Shown one piece after another: positions 13,140 through 26,651 of a stretch of 64,000 nt of DNA. This stretch comes from Luzula sylvatica (taxonomy: Eukaryota > Streptophyta > Magnoliopsida > Poales > Juncaceae): NCBI GenBank assembly GCA_946800325.1, contig OX326956.1, positions 71,993,087-72,057,086 of the forward strand, given 5' to 3'. Below the pieces are notes generated by a model. That model was not told the DNA's origin, ran no database searches, and saw only the letters and a program-made list of their open reading frames with translations. Made by a program: the position numbers and the translations under genes. How positions within the stretch are numbered: position 1 is the first letter of the stretch; each line of letters opens with the position of its first letter.

Positions 13140-15742
13140 CTAAAAGATACGATACAAATGATCTAAAAACATGTTATTTGAACTCCTCAAAGCGTTATAA
13201 TCTAGTTTTGAATCGAAAAACAAACTTTCTTAGTGTTTGTGAAATTTGGTGAAAAGTTATGTACTAAAAGATACGATACAAATGATCTAAAAACATGTTA
13301 TTTGAACTCCTCAAAGCGTTAAAATCTTGTTTTGAATCGAAAAACAAACTTTCTTAGTGTTTGTGAAATTTGGTGAAAAGTTATGTACTAAAAGATACGA
13401 TACAAATGATCTAAAAACATGTTATTTGAACTCCTCAAGGCGTTAAAATCTTGTTTTGAATCGAAAAACAAACTTTCTTAGTGTTTGTGAAATTTGGTGA
13501 AAAGTTATGTACTAAAAGATACGATACAAATGATCTAAAAACATGTTATTTGAACTCTCCAAAGCGTTAAAATCTTGTTTTGAATCGAAAAACAAACTTT
13601 CTTAGTGTTTGTGAAATTTGGTGAAAAGTTATGTAGTAAAAGATACGATACAAATGATCTAAAAACATGTTATTTGAACTCCTCAAAGCGTTAAAATCTG
13701 GTTTTGAATCGAAAAACAAACTTTCTTAGTGTTTGTGAAATTTGGTGAAAAGTTATGTACGAAAAGATACGATACAAATGATCTAAAAACATGTTATTTG
13801 AACTCCTCAAAGCGTTAAAATCTTGTTTTGAATCGAAAAACAAACTTTATTAGTGTTTGTGAAATTTGGTGAAAAGTTATGTACAAAAAGATACGATACA
13901 AATGATCTAAAAACATGTTATTTGAACTCCTCAAAGTGTTAAAATCTTGTTTTGAATCGAAAAACAAACTTTCTTAGTGTTTGTGAAATTTGGTGAAAAG
14001 TTATGTACTAAAAGATACGATACAAATGATCTAAAAACACGTTATTTGAACTCCTCAAAGCGTTAAAATCTAGTTTTGAATCGAAAAACAAACTTTCTTA
14101 GTGTTTGTGAAATTTGGTGAAAAGTTATGTACTAAAAGATACGATACAAATGATCTAAAAACATGTTATTTGAACTCCACAACGCGTTAAAATCTTGTTT
14201 TGAATCGAAAAACAAACTTTCTTAGTGTTTGTGAAATTTGGTGAAAAGTTATGTACTAAAAGATACGATACAAATGATCTAAAAACATGTTATTTGAACT
14301 CCTCAAAGCGTTAAAATGTTGTTTTGAATCGAAAAACAAACTTTCTTAGAGTTTGCGAAATTTGGTGAAAAGTTATGTACTAAAAGATACGATACAAATG
14401 ATCTAAAAACATGTTATTTGAACTCCTCAAAGCGTTAAAATGTTGTTTTGAATCGAAAAACAAACTTTCTTAGTGTTTGTGAAATTTGGTGAAAAGTTAT
14501 GTACTAAAAGATACGATACAAATGATCTAAAAACATGTTATTTGAACTCCTCAAAGCGTTAAAATGTTGTTTTGAATCGAAAAACAAACTTTCTTAGTGT
14601 TTGCGAAATTTGGTGAAAAGTTATGTACTAAAAGATACGATACAAATGATCTAAAAACATGTTATTTGAACTCCTCAAAGCGTTAAAATCTGATTTTGAA
14701 TCGAAAAACAAACTTTCTTAGTGTTTGTGAAATTTGGTGAAAAGTTATGTACGAAAAGATACGATACAAATGATCTAAAAACACGTTATTTGAACTCCAC
14801 AACGCGTTAAAATCTTGTTTTGAATCGAAAAACAAACTTTCTTAGTGTTTGTGAAATTTGGTGAAAAGTTATGTACTAAAAGATACGATACAAATGATCT
14901 AAAAACATGTTATTTGAACTCCTCAAAGCGTTAAAATCTAGTTTTGAATCGAAAAACAAACTTTCTTAGTGTTTGTGAAATTTGGTGAAAAGTTATGTAC
15001 TAAAAGATACGATACAAATGATCTAAAAACATGTTATTTGAACTCCTCAAAGCGTTAAAATCTAGTTTTGAATCGAAAAACAAACTTTCTTAGTGTTTGT
15101 GAAATTTGGTGAAAAGTTATGTACTAAAAGATACGATACAAATGAACTAAAAACACGTTATATGAACTCTCCAAAGCGTTAAAATCTTGTTTTGAATCGA
15201 AAAACAAACTTTCTTAGTGTTTGTGAAATTTGGTGAAAAGTTATGTACTAAAAGATACGATACAAATGATCTAAAAACACGTTATTTAAACTCCTCAAAG
15301 CGTTAAAATCTGGTTTTGAATCGAAAAACAAACTTTCTTAGTGTTTGTGAAATTTGGTGAAAAGTTATGTACTAAAAGATACGATACAAATGATCTAAAA
15401 ACATGTTATTTGAACTCCTCAAAGCATTAAAATCTTGTTTTGAATCGAAAAACAAACTTTCTTAGTGTTTGTGAAATTTGGTGAAAAGTTATGTACTAAA
15501 AGATACGATACAAATGATCCAAAAACATTTTATTTGAACTCCTCAAAGCGTTAAAATCTTGTTTTGAATCGAAAAACAAACTTTCTTAGTGTTTGCGAAA
15601 TTTGGTGAAAAGTTATGTACTAAAAGATACGATACAAATGATCTAAAAACATGTTATTTGAACTCCTCAAAGCGTTAAAATCTTGTTTTGAATCGAAAAA
15701 CAAACTTTCTTAGTGTTTGTGAAATAGGTGAAAAGTTATGTA
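13140..15742 (+). repeat. 21-mer HOR unit (2,603 bp), second of block 1
   Basis: Same order as 7,686-10,288. Private G to A at 15288 in w (TTATTTAAAC), absent from the partner at 29,503-32,105 (G at 31651). Confidence 0.92.
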
Positions 15743-18700
15743 CTAAAAGATACGATACAAATGATCTAAAAACATGTTATTTGAACTCCTCAAAGCGTTA
15801 TAATCTAGTTTTGAATCGAAAAACAAACTTTCTTAGTGTTTGTGAAATTTGGTGAAAAGTTATGTACTAAAAGATACGATACAAATGATCTAAAAACATG
15901 TTATTTGAACTCCTCAAAGCGTTAAAATCTTGTTTTGAATCGAAAAACAAACTTTCTTAGTGTTTGTGAAATTTGGTGAAAAGTTATGTACTAAAAGATA
16001 CGATACAAATGATCTAAAAACATGTTATTTGAACTCCTCAAGGCGTTAAAATCTTGTTTTGAATCGAAAAACAAACTTTCTTAGTGTTTGTGAAATTTGG
16101 TGAAAAGTTATGTACTAAAAGATACGATACAAATGATCTAAAAACATGTTATTTGAACTCTCCAAAGCGTTAAAATCTTGTTTTGAATCGAAAAACAAAC
16201 TTTCTTAGTGTTTGTGAAATTTGGTGAAAAGTTATGTAGTAAAAGATACGATACAAATGATCTAAAAACATGTTATTTGAACTCCTCAAAGCGTTAAAAT
16301 CTGGTTTTGAATCGAAAAACAAACTTTCTTAGTGTTTGTGAAATTTGGTGAAAAGTTATGTACGAAAAGATACGATACAAATGATCTAAAAACATGTTAT
16401 TTGAACTCCTCAAAGCGTTAAAATCTTGTTTTGAATCGAAAAACAAACTTTATTAGTGTTTGTGAAATTTGGTGAAAAGTTATGTACAAAAAGATACGAT
16501 ACAAATGATCTAAAAACATGTTATTTGAACTCCTCAAAGTGTTAAAATCTTGTTTTGAATCGAAAAACAAACTTTCTTAGTGTTTGTGAAATTTGGTGAA
16601 AAGTTATGTACTAAAAGATACGATACAAATGATCTAAAAACACGTTATTTGAACTCCTCAAAGCGTTAAAATCTAGTTTTGAATCGAAAAACAAACTTTC
16701 TTAGTGTTTGTGAAATTTGGTGAAAAGTTATGTACTAAAAGATACGATACAAATGATCTAAAAACATGTTATTTGAACTCCACAACGCGTTAAAATCTTG
16801 TTTTGAATCGAAAAACAAACTTTCTTAGTGTTTGTGAAATTTGGTGAAAAGTTATGTACTAAAAGATACGATACAAATGATCTAAAAACATGTTATTTGA
16901 ACTCCTCAAAGCGTTAAAATGTTGTTTTGAATCGAAAAACAAACTTTCTTAGAGTTTGCGAAATTTGGTGAAAAGTTATGTACTAAAAGATACGATACAA
17001 ATGATCTAAAAACATGTTATTTGAACTCCTCAAAGCGTTAAAATCTTGTTTTGAATCGAAAAACAAACTTTATTAGTGTTTGTGAAATTTGGTGAAAAGT
17101 TATGTACTAAAAGATACGATACAAATGATCTAAAAACATGTTATTTGAACTCCACAACGCGTTAAAATCTTGTTTTGAATCGAAAAACAAACTTTCTTAG
17201 TGTTTGTGAAATTTGGTGAAAAGTTATGTACTAAAAGATACGATACAAATGATCTAAAAACATGTTATTTGAACTCCTCAAAGCGTTAAAATGTTGTTTT
17301 GAATCGAAAAACAAACTTTCTTAGAGTTTGCGAAATTTGGTGAAAAGTTATGTACTAAAAGATACGATACAAATGATCTAAAAACATGTTATTTGAACTC
17401 CTCAAAGCGTTAAAATGTTGTTTTGAATCGAAAAACAAACTTTCTTAGTGTTTGTGAAATTTGGTGAAAAGTTATGTAGTAAAAGATACGATACAAATGA
17501 TCTAAAAACATGTTATTTGAACTCCTCAAAGCGTTAAAATGTTGTTTTGAATCGAAAAACAAACTTTCTTAGTGTTTGCGAAATTTGGTGAAAAGTTATG
17601 TACTAAAAGATACGATACAAATGATCTAAAAACATGTTATTTGAACTCCTCAAAGCGTTAAAATCTGATTTTGAATCGAAAAACAAACTTTCTTAGTGTT
17701 TGTGAAATTTGGTGAAAAGTTATGTACGAAAAGATACGATACAAATGATCTAAAAACACGTTATTTGAACTCCACAACGCGTTAAAATCTTGTTTTGAAT
17801 CGAAAAACAAACTTTCTTAGTGTTTGTGAAATTTGGTGAAAAGTTATGTACTAAAAGATACGATACAAATGATCCAAAAACATGTTATTGGAACTCCTCA
17901 AAGCGTTAAAATATTGTTTTGAATCGAAAAACAAACTTTCTTAGTGTTTGTGAAATTTGGTGAAAAGTTATGTACTAAAAGATACGATACAAATGATCTA
18001 AAAACACGTTATTTGAACTCTCCAAAGCGTTAAAATCTTGTTTTGAATCGAAAAACAAACTTTATTAGTGTTTGTGAAATTTGGTGAAAAGTTATGTACA
18101 AAAAGATACGATACAAATGATCTAAAAACATGTTATTTGAACTCCTCAAAGCGTTAAAATCTTGTTTTGAATCGAAAAACAAACTTTCTTAGAGTTTGCG
18201 AAATTTGGTGAAAAGTTATGTACTAAAAGATACGATACAAATGATCTAAAAACATGTTATTTGAACTCCTCAAAGCGTTAAAATGTTGTTTTGAATCGAA
18301 AAACAAACTTTCTTAGTGTTTGTGAAATTTGGTGAAAAGTTATGTACTAAAAGATACGATACAAATGATCTAAAAACATGTTATTTGAACTCCTCAAAGC
18401 GTTAAAATGTTGTTTTGAATCGAAAAACAAACTTTCTTAGTGTTTGCGAAATTTGGTGAAAAGTTATGTACTAAAAGATACGATACAAATGATCTAAAAA
18501 CATGTTATTTGAACTCCTCAAAGCGTTAAAATCTGATTTTGAATCGAAAAACAAACTTTCTTAGTGTTTGTGAAATTTGGTGAAAAGTTATGTACGAAAA
18601 GATACGATACAAATGATCTAAAAACACGTTATTTGAACTCCACAACGCGTTAAAATCTTGTTTTGAATCGAAAAACAAACTTTCTTAGTGTTTGTGAAAT

Positions 18701-19585
18701 TTGGTGAAAAGTTATGTACTAAAAGATACGATACAAATGATCTAAAAACATGTTATTTGAACTCCTCAAAGCGTTAAAATCTAGTTTTGAATCGAAAAAC
18801 AAACTTTCTTAGTGTTTGTGAAATTTGGTGAAAAGTTATGTACTAAAAGATACGATACAAATGATCTAAAAACATGTTATTTGAACTCCTCAAAGCGTTA
18901 AAATCTAGTTTTGAATCGAAAAACAAACTTTCTTAGTGTTTGTGAAATTTGGTGAAAAGTTATGTACTAAAAGATACGATACAAATGAACTAAAAACACG
19001 TTATATGAACTCTCCAAAGCGTTAAAATCTTGTTTTGAATCGAAAAACAAACTTTCTTAGTGTTTGTGAAATTTGGTGAAAAGTTATGTACTAAAAGATA
19101 CGATACAAATGATCTAAAAACACGTTATTTGAACTCCTCAAAGCGTTAAAATCTGGTTTTGAATCGAAAAACAAACTTTCTTAGTGTTTGTGAAATTTGG
19201 TGAAAAGTTATGTACTAAAAGATACGATACAAATGATCTAAAAACATGTTATTTGAACTCCTCAAAGCATTAAAATCTTGTTTTGAATCGAAAAACAAAC
19301 TTTCTTAGTGTTTGTGAAATTTGGTGAAAAGTTATGTACTAAAAGATACGATACAAATGATCCAAAAACATTTTATTTGAACTCCTCAAAGCGTTAAAAT
19401 CTTGTTTTGAATCGAAAAACAAACTTTCTTAGTGTTTGCGAAATTTGGTGAAAAGTTATGTACTAAAAGATACGATACAAATGATCTAAAAACATGTTAT
19501 TTGAACTCCTCAAAGCGTTAAAATCTTGTTTTGAATCGAAAAACAAACTTTCTTAGTGTTTGTGAAATAGGTGAAAAGTTATGTA
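15743..19585 (+). repeat. 31-mer HOR unit (3,843 bp)
   Basis: Order e f g i h j k a p q j' p q r s t m y n [hybrid] r s t m u u v w b c d. The first 19 monomers match the 36-mer; the last 11 match the 21-mer (r and t, not r' and t', and no y x). Between them is one monomer (18,099-18,222) with the 2A start of k and the 95A/101C end of q. It reads as a recombinant joining the left part of a 36-mer to the right part of a 21-mer. The r at 17,467 carries a private 1G (GTAGTAAAAG). No second copy of the whole unit is in the window. Confidence 0.88.
18099..18222 (+). repeat. Hybrid k/q monomer at a recombination point
   Basis: Starts TACAAAAAG (2A, type k) but has AAGCG rather than AAGTG at 54 and ends AGAGTTTGCG (95A,101C, type q). 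Its site 63-66 is CTTG, as in k, not GTTG as in q. It replaces the four monomers k a p q of the 36-mer, a loss of three monomers. Confidence 0.75.
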
Positions 19586-22500
19586 CTAAAAGATACGATA
19601 CAAATGATCTAAAAACATGTTATTTGAACTCCTCAAAGCGTTATAATCTAGTTTTGAATCGAAAAACAAACTTTCTTAGTGTTTGTGAAATTTGGTGAAA
19701 AGTTATGTACTAAAAGATACGATACAAATGATCTAAAAACATGTTATTTGAACTCCTCAAAGCGTTAAAATCTTGTTTTGAATCGAAAAACAAACTTTCT
19801 TAGTGTTTGTGAAATTTGGTGAAAAGTTATGTACTAAAAGATACGATACAAATGATCTAAAAACATGTTATTTGAACTCCTCAAGGCGTTAAAATCTTGT
19901 TTTGAATCGAAAAACAAACTTTCTTAGTGTTTGTGAAATTTGGTGAAAAGTTATGTACTAAAAGATACGATACAAATGATCTAAAAACATGTTATTTGAA
20001 CTCTCCAAAGCGTTAAAATCTTGTTTTGAATCGAAAAACAAACTTTCTTAGTGTTTGTGAAATTTGGTGAAAAGTTATGTAGTAAAAGATACGATACAAA
20101 TGATCTAAAAACATGTTATTTGAACTCCTCAAAGCGTTAAAATCTGGTTTTGAATCGAAAAACAAACTTTCTTAGTGTTTGTGAAATTTGGTGAAAAGTT
20201 ATGTACGAAAAGATACGATACAAATGATCTAAAAACATGTTATTTGAACTCCTCAAAGCGTTAAAATCTTGTTTTGAATCGAAAAACAAACTTTATTAGT
20301 GTTTGTGAAATTTGGTGAAAAGTTATGTACAAAAAGATACGATACAAATGATCTAAAAACATGTTATTTGAACTCCTCAAAGTGTTAAAATCTTGTTTTG
20401 AATCGAAAAACAAACTTTCTTAGTGTTTGCGAAATTTGGTGAAAAGTTATGTACTAAAAGATACGATACAAATGATCTAAAAACACGTTATTTGAACTCC
20501 TCAAAGCGTTAAAATCTAGTTTTGAATCGAAAAACAAACTTTCTTAGTGTTTGTGAAATTTGGTGAAAAGTTATGTACTAAAAGATACGATACAAATGAT
20601 CTAAAAACATGTTATTTGAACTCCACAACGCGTTAAAATCTTGTTTTGAATCGAAAAACAAACTTTCTTAGTGTTTGTGAAATTTGGTGAAAAGTTATGT
20701 ACTAAAAGATACGATACAAATGATCTAAAAACATGTTATTTGAACTCCTCAAAGCGTTAAAATGTTGTTTTGAATCGAAAAACAAACTTTCTTAGAGTTT
20801 GCGAAATTTGGTGAAAAGTTATGTACTAAAAGATACGATACAAATGATCTAAAAACATGTTATTTGAACTCCTCAAAGCGTTAAAATCTTGTTTTGAATC
20901 GAAAAACAAACTTTATTAGTGTTTGTGAAATTTGGTGAAAAGTTATGTACTAAAAGATACGATACAAATGATCTAAAAACATGTTATTTGAACTCCACAA
21001 CGCGTTAAAATCTTGTTTTGAATCGAAAAACAAACTTTCTTAGTGTTTGTGAAATTTGGTGAAAAGTTATGTACTAAAAGATACGATACAAATGATCTAA
21101 AAACATGTTATTTGAACTCCTCAAAGCGTTAAAATGTTGTTTTGAATCGAAAAACAAACTTTCTTAGAGTTTGCGAAATTTGGTGAAAAGTTATGTACTA
21201 AAAGATATGATACAAATGATCTAAAAACATGTTATTTGAACTCCTCAAAGCGTTAAAATGTTGTTTTGAATCGAAAAACAAACTTTCTTAGTGTTTGTGA
21301 AATTTGGTGAAAAGTTATGTACTAAAAGATACGATACAAATGATCTAAAAACATGTTATTTGAACTCCTCAAAGCGTTAAAATGTTGTTTTGAATCGAAA
21401 AACAAACTTTCTTAGTGTTTGCGAAATTTGGTGAAAAGTTATGTACTAAAAGATACGATACAAATGATCTAAAAACATGTTATTTGAACTCCTCAAAGCG
21501 TTAAAATCTGATTTTGAATCGAAAAACAAACTTTCTTAGTGTTTGTGAAATTTGGTGAAAAGTTATGTACGAAAAGATACGATACAAATGATCTAAAAAC
21601 ACGTTATTTGAACTCCACAACGCGTTAAAATCTTGTTTTGAATCGAAAAACAAACTTTCTTAGTGTTTGTGAAATTTGGTGAAAAGTTATGTACTAAAAG
21701 ATACGATACAAATGATCCAAAAACATGTTATTGGAACTCCTCAAAGCGTTAAAATATTGTTTTGAATCGAAAAACAAACTTTCTTAGTGTTTGTGAAATT
21801 TGGTGAAAAGTTATGTACTAAAAGATACGATACAAATGATCTAAAAACACGTTATTTGAACTCTCCAAAGCGTTAAAATCTTGTTTTGAATCGAAAAACA
21901 AACTTTATTAGTGTTTGTGAAATTTGGTGAAAAGTTATGTACAAAAAGATACGATACAAATGATCTAAAAACATGTTATTTGAACTCCTCAAAGTGTTAA
22001 AATCTTGTTTTGAATCGAAAAACAAACTTTCTTAGTGTTTGTGAAATTTGGTGAAAAGTTATGTACTAAAAGATACGATACAAATGATCTAAAAACACGT
22101 TATTTGAACTCCTCAAAGCGTTAAAATCTAGTTTTGAATCGAAAAACAAACTTTCTTAGTGTTTGTGAAATTTGGTGAAAAGTTATGTACTAAAAGATAC
22201 GATACAAATGATCTAAAAACATGTTATTTGAACTCCACAACGCGTTAAAATCTTGTTTTGAATCGAAAAACAAACTTTCTTAGTGTTTGTGAAATTTGGT
22301 GAAAAGTTATGTACTAAAAGATACGATACAAATGATCTAAAAACATGTTATTTGAACTCCTCAAAGCGTTAAAATGTTGTTTTGAATCGAAAAACAAACT
22401 TTCTTAGAGTTTGCGAAATTTGGTGAAAAGTTATGTACTAAAAGATACGATACAAATGATCTAAAAACATGTTATTTGAACTCCTGAAAGCGTTAAAATG

Positions 22501-24048
22501 TTGTTTTGAATCGAAAAACAAACTTTCTTAGTGTTTGTGAAATTTGGTGAAAAGTTATGTACTAAAAGATACGATACAAATGATCTAAAAACATGTTATT
22601 TGAACTCCTCAAAGCGTTAAAATGTTGTTTTGAATCGAAAAACAAACTTTCTTAGTGTTTGCGAAATTTGGTGAAAAGTTATGTACTAAAAGATACGTTA
22701 CAAATGATCTAAAAACATGTTATTTGAACTCCTCAAAGCGTTAAAATCTGATTTTGAATCGAAAAACAAACTTTCTTAGTGTTTGTGAAATTTGGTGAAA
22801 AGTTATGTACGAAAAGATACGATACAAATGATCTAAAAACACGTTATTTGAACTCCACAACGCGTTAAAATCTTGTTTTGAATCGAAAAACAAACTTTCT
22901 TAGTGTTTGTGAAATTTGGTGAAAAGTTATGTACTAAAAGATACGATACAAATGATCCAAAAACATGTTATTGGAACTCCTCAAAGCGTTAAAATATTGT
23001 TTTGAATCGAAAAACAAACTTTCTTAGTGTTTGTGAAATTTGGTGAAAAGTTATGTACTAAAAGAGACGATACAAATGATCTAAAAACATGTTATTTGAA
23101 CTCCTCAAAGCGTTAAAATCTTGTTTTGAATCGAAAAACAAACTTTCTTAGTGTTTGTGAAATTTGGTGAAAAGTTATGTACTAAAAGATACGATACAAA
23201 TGATCTAAAAACATGTTATTTGAACTCCTCAAAGCGTTAAAATCTAGTTTTGAATCGAAAAACAAACTTTCTTAGTGTTTGTGAAATTTGGTGAAAAGTT
23301 ATGTACTAAAAGATACGATACAAATGATCTAAAAACATGTTATTTGAACTCCTCAAAGCGTTAAAATCTAGTTTTGAATCGAAAAACAAACTTTCTTAGT
23401 GTTTGTGAAATTTGGTGAAAAGTTATGTACTAAAAGATACGATACAAATGAACTAAAAACACGTTATATGAACTCTCCAAAGCGTTAAAATCTTGTTTTG
23501 AATCGAAAAACAAACTTTCTTAGTGTTTGTGAAATTTGGTGAAAAGTTATGTACTAAAAGATACGATACAAATGATCTAAAAACACGTTATTTGAACTCC
23601 TCAAAGCGTTAAAATCTGGTTTTGAATCGAAAAACAAACTTTCTTAGTGTTTGTGAAATTTGGTGAAAAGTTATGTACTAAAAGATACGATACAAATGAT
23701 CTAAAAACATGTTATTTGAACTCCTCAAAGCATTAAAATCTTGTTTTGAATCGAAAAACAAACTTTCTTAGTGTTTGTGAAATTTGGTGAAAAGTTATGT
23801 ACTAAAAGATACGATACAAATGATCCAAAAACATTTTATTTGAACTCCTCAAAGCGTTAAAATCTTGTTTTGAATCGAAAAACAAACTTTCTTAGTGTTT
23901 GCGAAATTTGGTGAAAAGTTATGTACTAAAAGATACGATACAAATGATCTAAAAACATGTTATTTGAACTCCTCAAAGCGTTAAAATCTTGTTTTGAATC
24001 GAAAAACAAACTTTCTTAGTGTTTGTGAAATAGGTGAAAAGTTATGTA
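19586..24048 (+). repeat. 36-mer HOR unit (4,463 bp), copy 2
   Basis: Same 36 monomers in the same order as 3,223-7,685, 16,363 bp downstream. Differences noticed: C at 20430 (GTTTGCG in k) and T at 21208 (GATATGATAC in r). Confidence 0.92.
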
Positions 24049-26651
24049 CTAAAAGATACGATACAAATGATCTAAAAACATGTTATTTGAACTCCTCAAA
24101 GCGTTATAATCTAGTTTTGAATCGAAAAACAAACTTTCTTAGTGTTTGTGAAATTTGGTGAAAAGTTATGTACTAAAAGATACGATACAAATGATCTAAA
24201 AACATGTTATTTGAACTCCTCAAAGCGTTAAAATCTTGTTTTGAATCGAAAAACAAACTTTCTTAGTGTTTGTGAAATTTGGTGAAAAGTTATGTACTAA
24301 AAGATACGATACAAATGATCTAAAAACATGTTATTTGAACTCCTCAAGGCGTTAAAATCTTGTTTTGAATCGAAAAACAAACTTTCTTAGTGTTTGTGAA
24401 ATTTGGTGAAAAGTTATGTACTAAAAGATACGATACAAATGATCTAAAAACATGTTATTTGAACTCTCCAAAGCGTTAAAATCTTGTTTTGAATCGAAAA
24501 ACAAACTTTCTTAGTGTTTGTGAAATTTGGTGAAAAGTTATGTAGTAAAAGATACGATACAAATGATCTAAAAACATGTTATTTGAACTCCTCAAAGCGT
24601 TAAAATCTGGTTTTGAATCGAAAAACAAACTTTCTTAGTGTTTGTGAAATTTGGTGAAAAGTTATGTACGAAAAGATACGATACAAATGATCTAAAAACA
24701 TGTTATTTGAACTCCTCAAAGCGTTAAAATCTTGTTTTGAATCGAAAAACAAACTTTATTAGTGTTTGTGAAATTTGGTGAAAAGTTATGTACAAAAAGA
24801 TACGATACAAATGATCTAAAAACATGTTATTTGAACTCCTCAAAGTGTTAAAATCTTGTTTTGAATCGAAAAACAAACTTTCTTAGTGTTTGTGAAATTT
24901 GGTGAAAAGTTATGTACTAAAAGATACGATACAAATGATCTAAAAACACGTTATTTGAACTCCTCAAAGCGTTAAAATCTAGTTTTGAATCGAAAAACAA
25001 ACTTTCTTAGTGTTTGTGAAATTTGGTGAAAAGTTATGTACTAAAAGATACGATACAAATGATCTAAAAACATGTTATTTGAACTCCACAACGCGTTAAA
25101 ATCTTGTTTTGAATCGAAAAACAAACTTTCTTAGTGTTTGTGAAATTTGGTGAAAAGTTATGTACTAAAAGATACGATACAAATGATCTAAAAACATGTT
25201 ATTTGAACTCCTCAAAGCGTTAAAATGTTGTTTTGAATCGAAAAACAAACTTTCTTAGAGTTTGCGAAATTTGGTGAAAAGTTATGTACTAAAAGATACG
25301 ATACAAATGATCTAAAAACATGTTATTTGAACTCCTCAAAGCGTTAAAATGTTGTTTTGAATCGAAAAACAAACTTTCTTAGTGTTTGTGAAATTTGGTG
25401 AAAAGTTATGTACTAAAAGATACGATACAAATGATCTAAAAACATGTTATTTGAACTCCTCAAAGCGTTAAAATGTTGTTTTGAATCGAAAAACAAACTT
25501 TCTTAGTGTTTGCGAAATTTGGTGAAAAGTTATGTACTAAAAGATACGATACAAATGATCTAAAAACATGTTATTTGAACTCCTCAAAGCGTTAAAATCT
25601 GATTTTGAATCGAAAAACAAACTTTCTTAGTGTTTGTGAAATTTGGTGAAAAGTTATGTACGAAAAGATACGATACAAATGATCTAAAAACACGTTATTT
25701 GAACTCCACAACGCGTTAAAATCTTGTTTTGAATCGAAAAACAAACTTTCTTAGTGTTTGTGAAATTTGGTGAAAAGTTATGTACAAAAAGATACGATAC
25801 AAATGATCTAAAAACATGTTATTTGAACTCCTCAAAGCGTTAAAATCTAGTTTTGAATCGAAAAACAAACTTTCTTAGTGTTTGTGAAATTTGGTGAAAA
25901 GTTATGTACTAAAAGATACGATACAAATGATCTAAAAACATGTTATTTGAACTCCTCAAAGCGTTAAAATCTAGTTTTGAATCGAAAAACAAACTTTCTT
26001 AGTGTTTGTGAAATTTGGTGAAAAGTTATGTACTAAAAGATACGATACAAATGAACTAAAAACACGTTATATGAACTCTCCAAAGCGTTAAAATCTTGTT
26101 TTGAATCGAAAAACAAACTTTCTTAGTGTTTGTGAAATTTGGTGAAAAGTTATGTACTAAAAGATACGATACAAATGATCTAAAAACACGTTATTTGAAC
26201 TCCTCAAAGCGTTAAAATCTGGTTTTGAATCGAAAAACAAACTTTCTTAGTGTTTGTGAAATTTGGTGAAAAGTTATGTACTAAAAGATACGATACAAAT
26301 GATCTAAAAACATGTTATTTGAACTCCTCAAAGCATTAAAATCTTGTTTTGAATCGAAAAACAAACTTTCTTAGTGTTTGTGAAATTTGGTGAAAAGTTA
26401 TGTACTAAAAGATACGATACAAATGATCCAAAAACATTTTATTTGAACTCCTCAAAGCGTTAAAATCTTGTTTTGAATCGAAAAACAAACTTTCTTAGTG
26501 TTTGCGAAATTTGGTGAAAAGTTATGTACTAAAAGATACGATACAAATGATCTAAAAACATGTTATTTGAACTCCTCAAAGCGTTAAAATCTTGTTTTGA
26601 ATCGAAAAACAAACTTTCTTAGTGTTTGTGAAATAGGTGAAAAGTTATGTA
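24049..26651 (+). repeat. 21-mer HOR unit (2,603 bp), copy 2
   Basis: Same order as 7,686-10,288. The first u (25,785-25,908) has a private A start (TACAAAAAG; A at 25786). Confidence 0.92.

Larger units (their letters stand above)
3223..19585 (+). repeat. 132-mer super-repeat, copy 1 (16,363 bp)
   Basis: Block of five units 36-21-23-21-31 (132 monomers, five of them 123 bp). The period is exact: the short-monomer marker at 3202 recurs at 19565, 7665 at 24028, 10268 at 26631, 13119 at 29482 and 15722 at 32085, each 16,363 bp apart; the GAGACG marker at 6701 recurs at 23064. The equivalence also extends leftward to about 1,860. It is a repeat of repeats above the ordinary HOR level. Confidence 0.9.
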
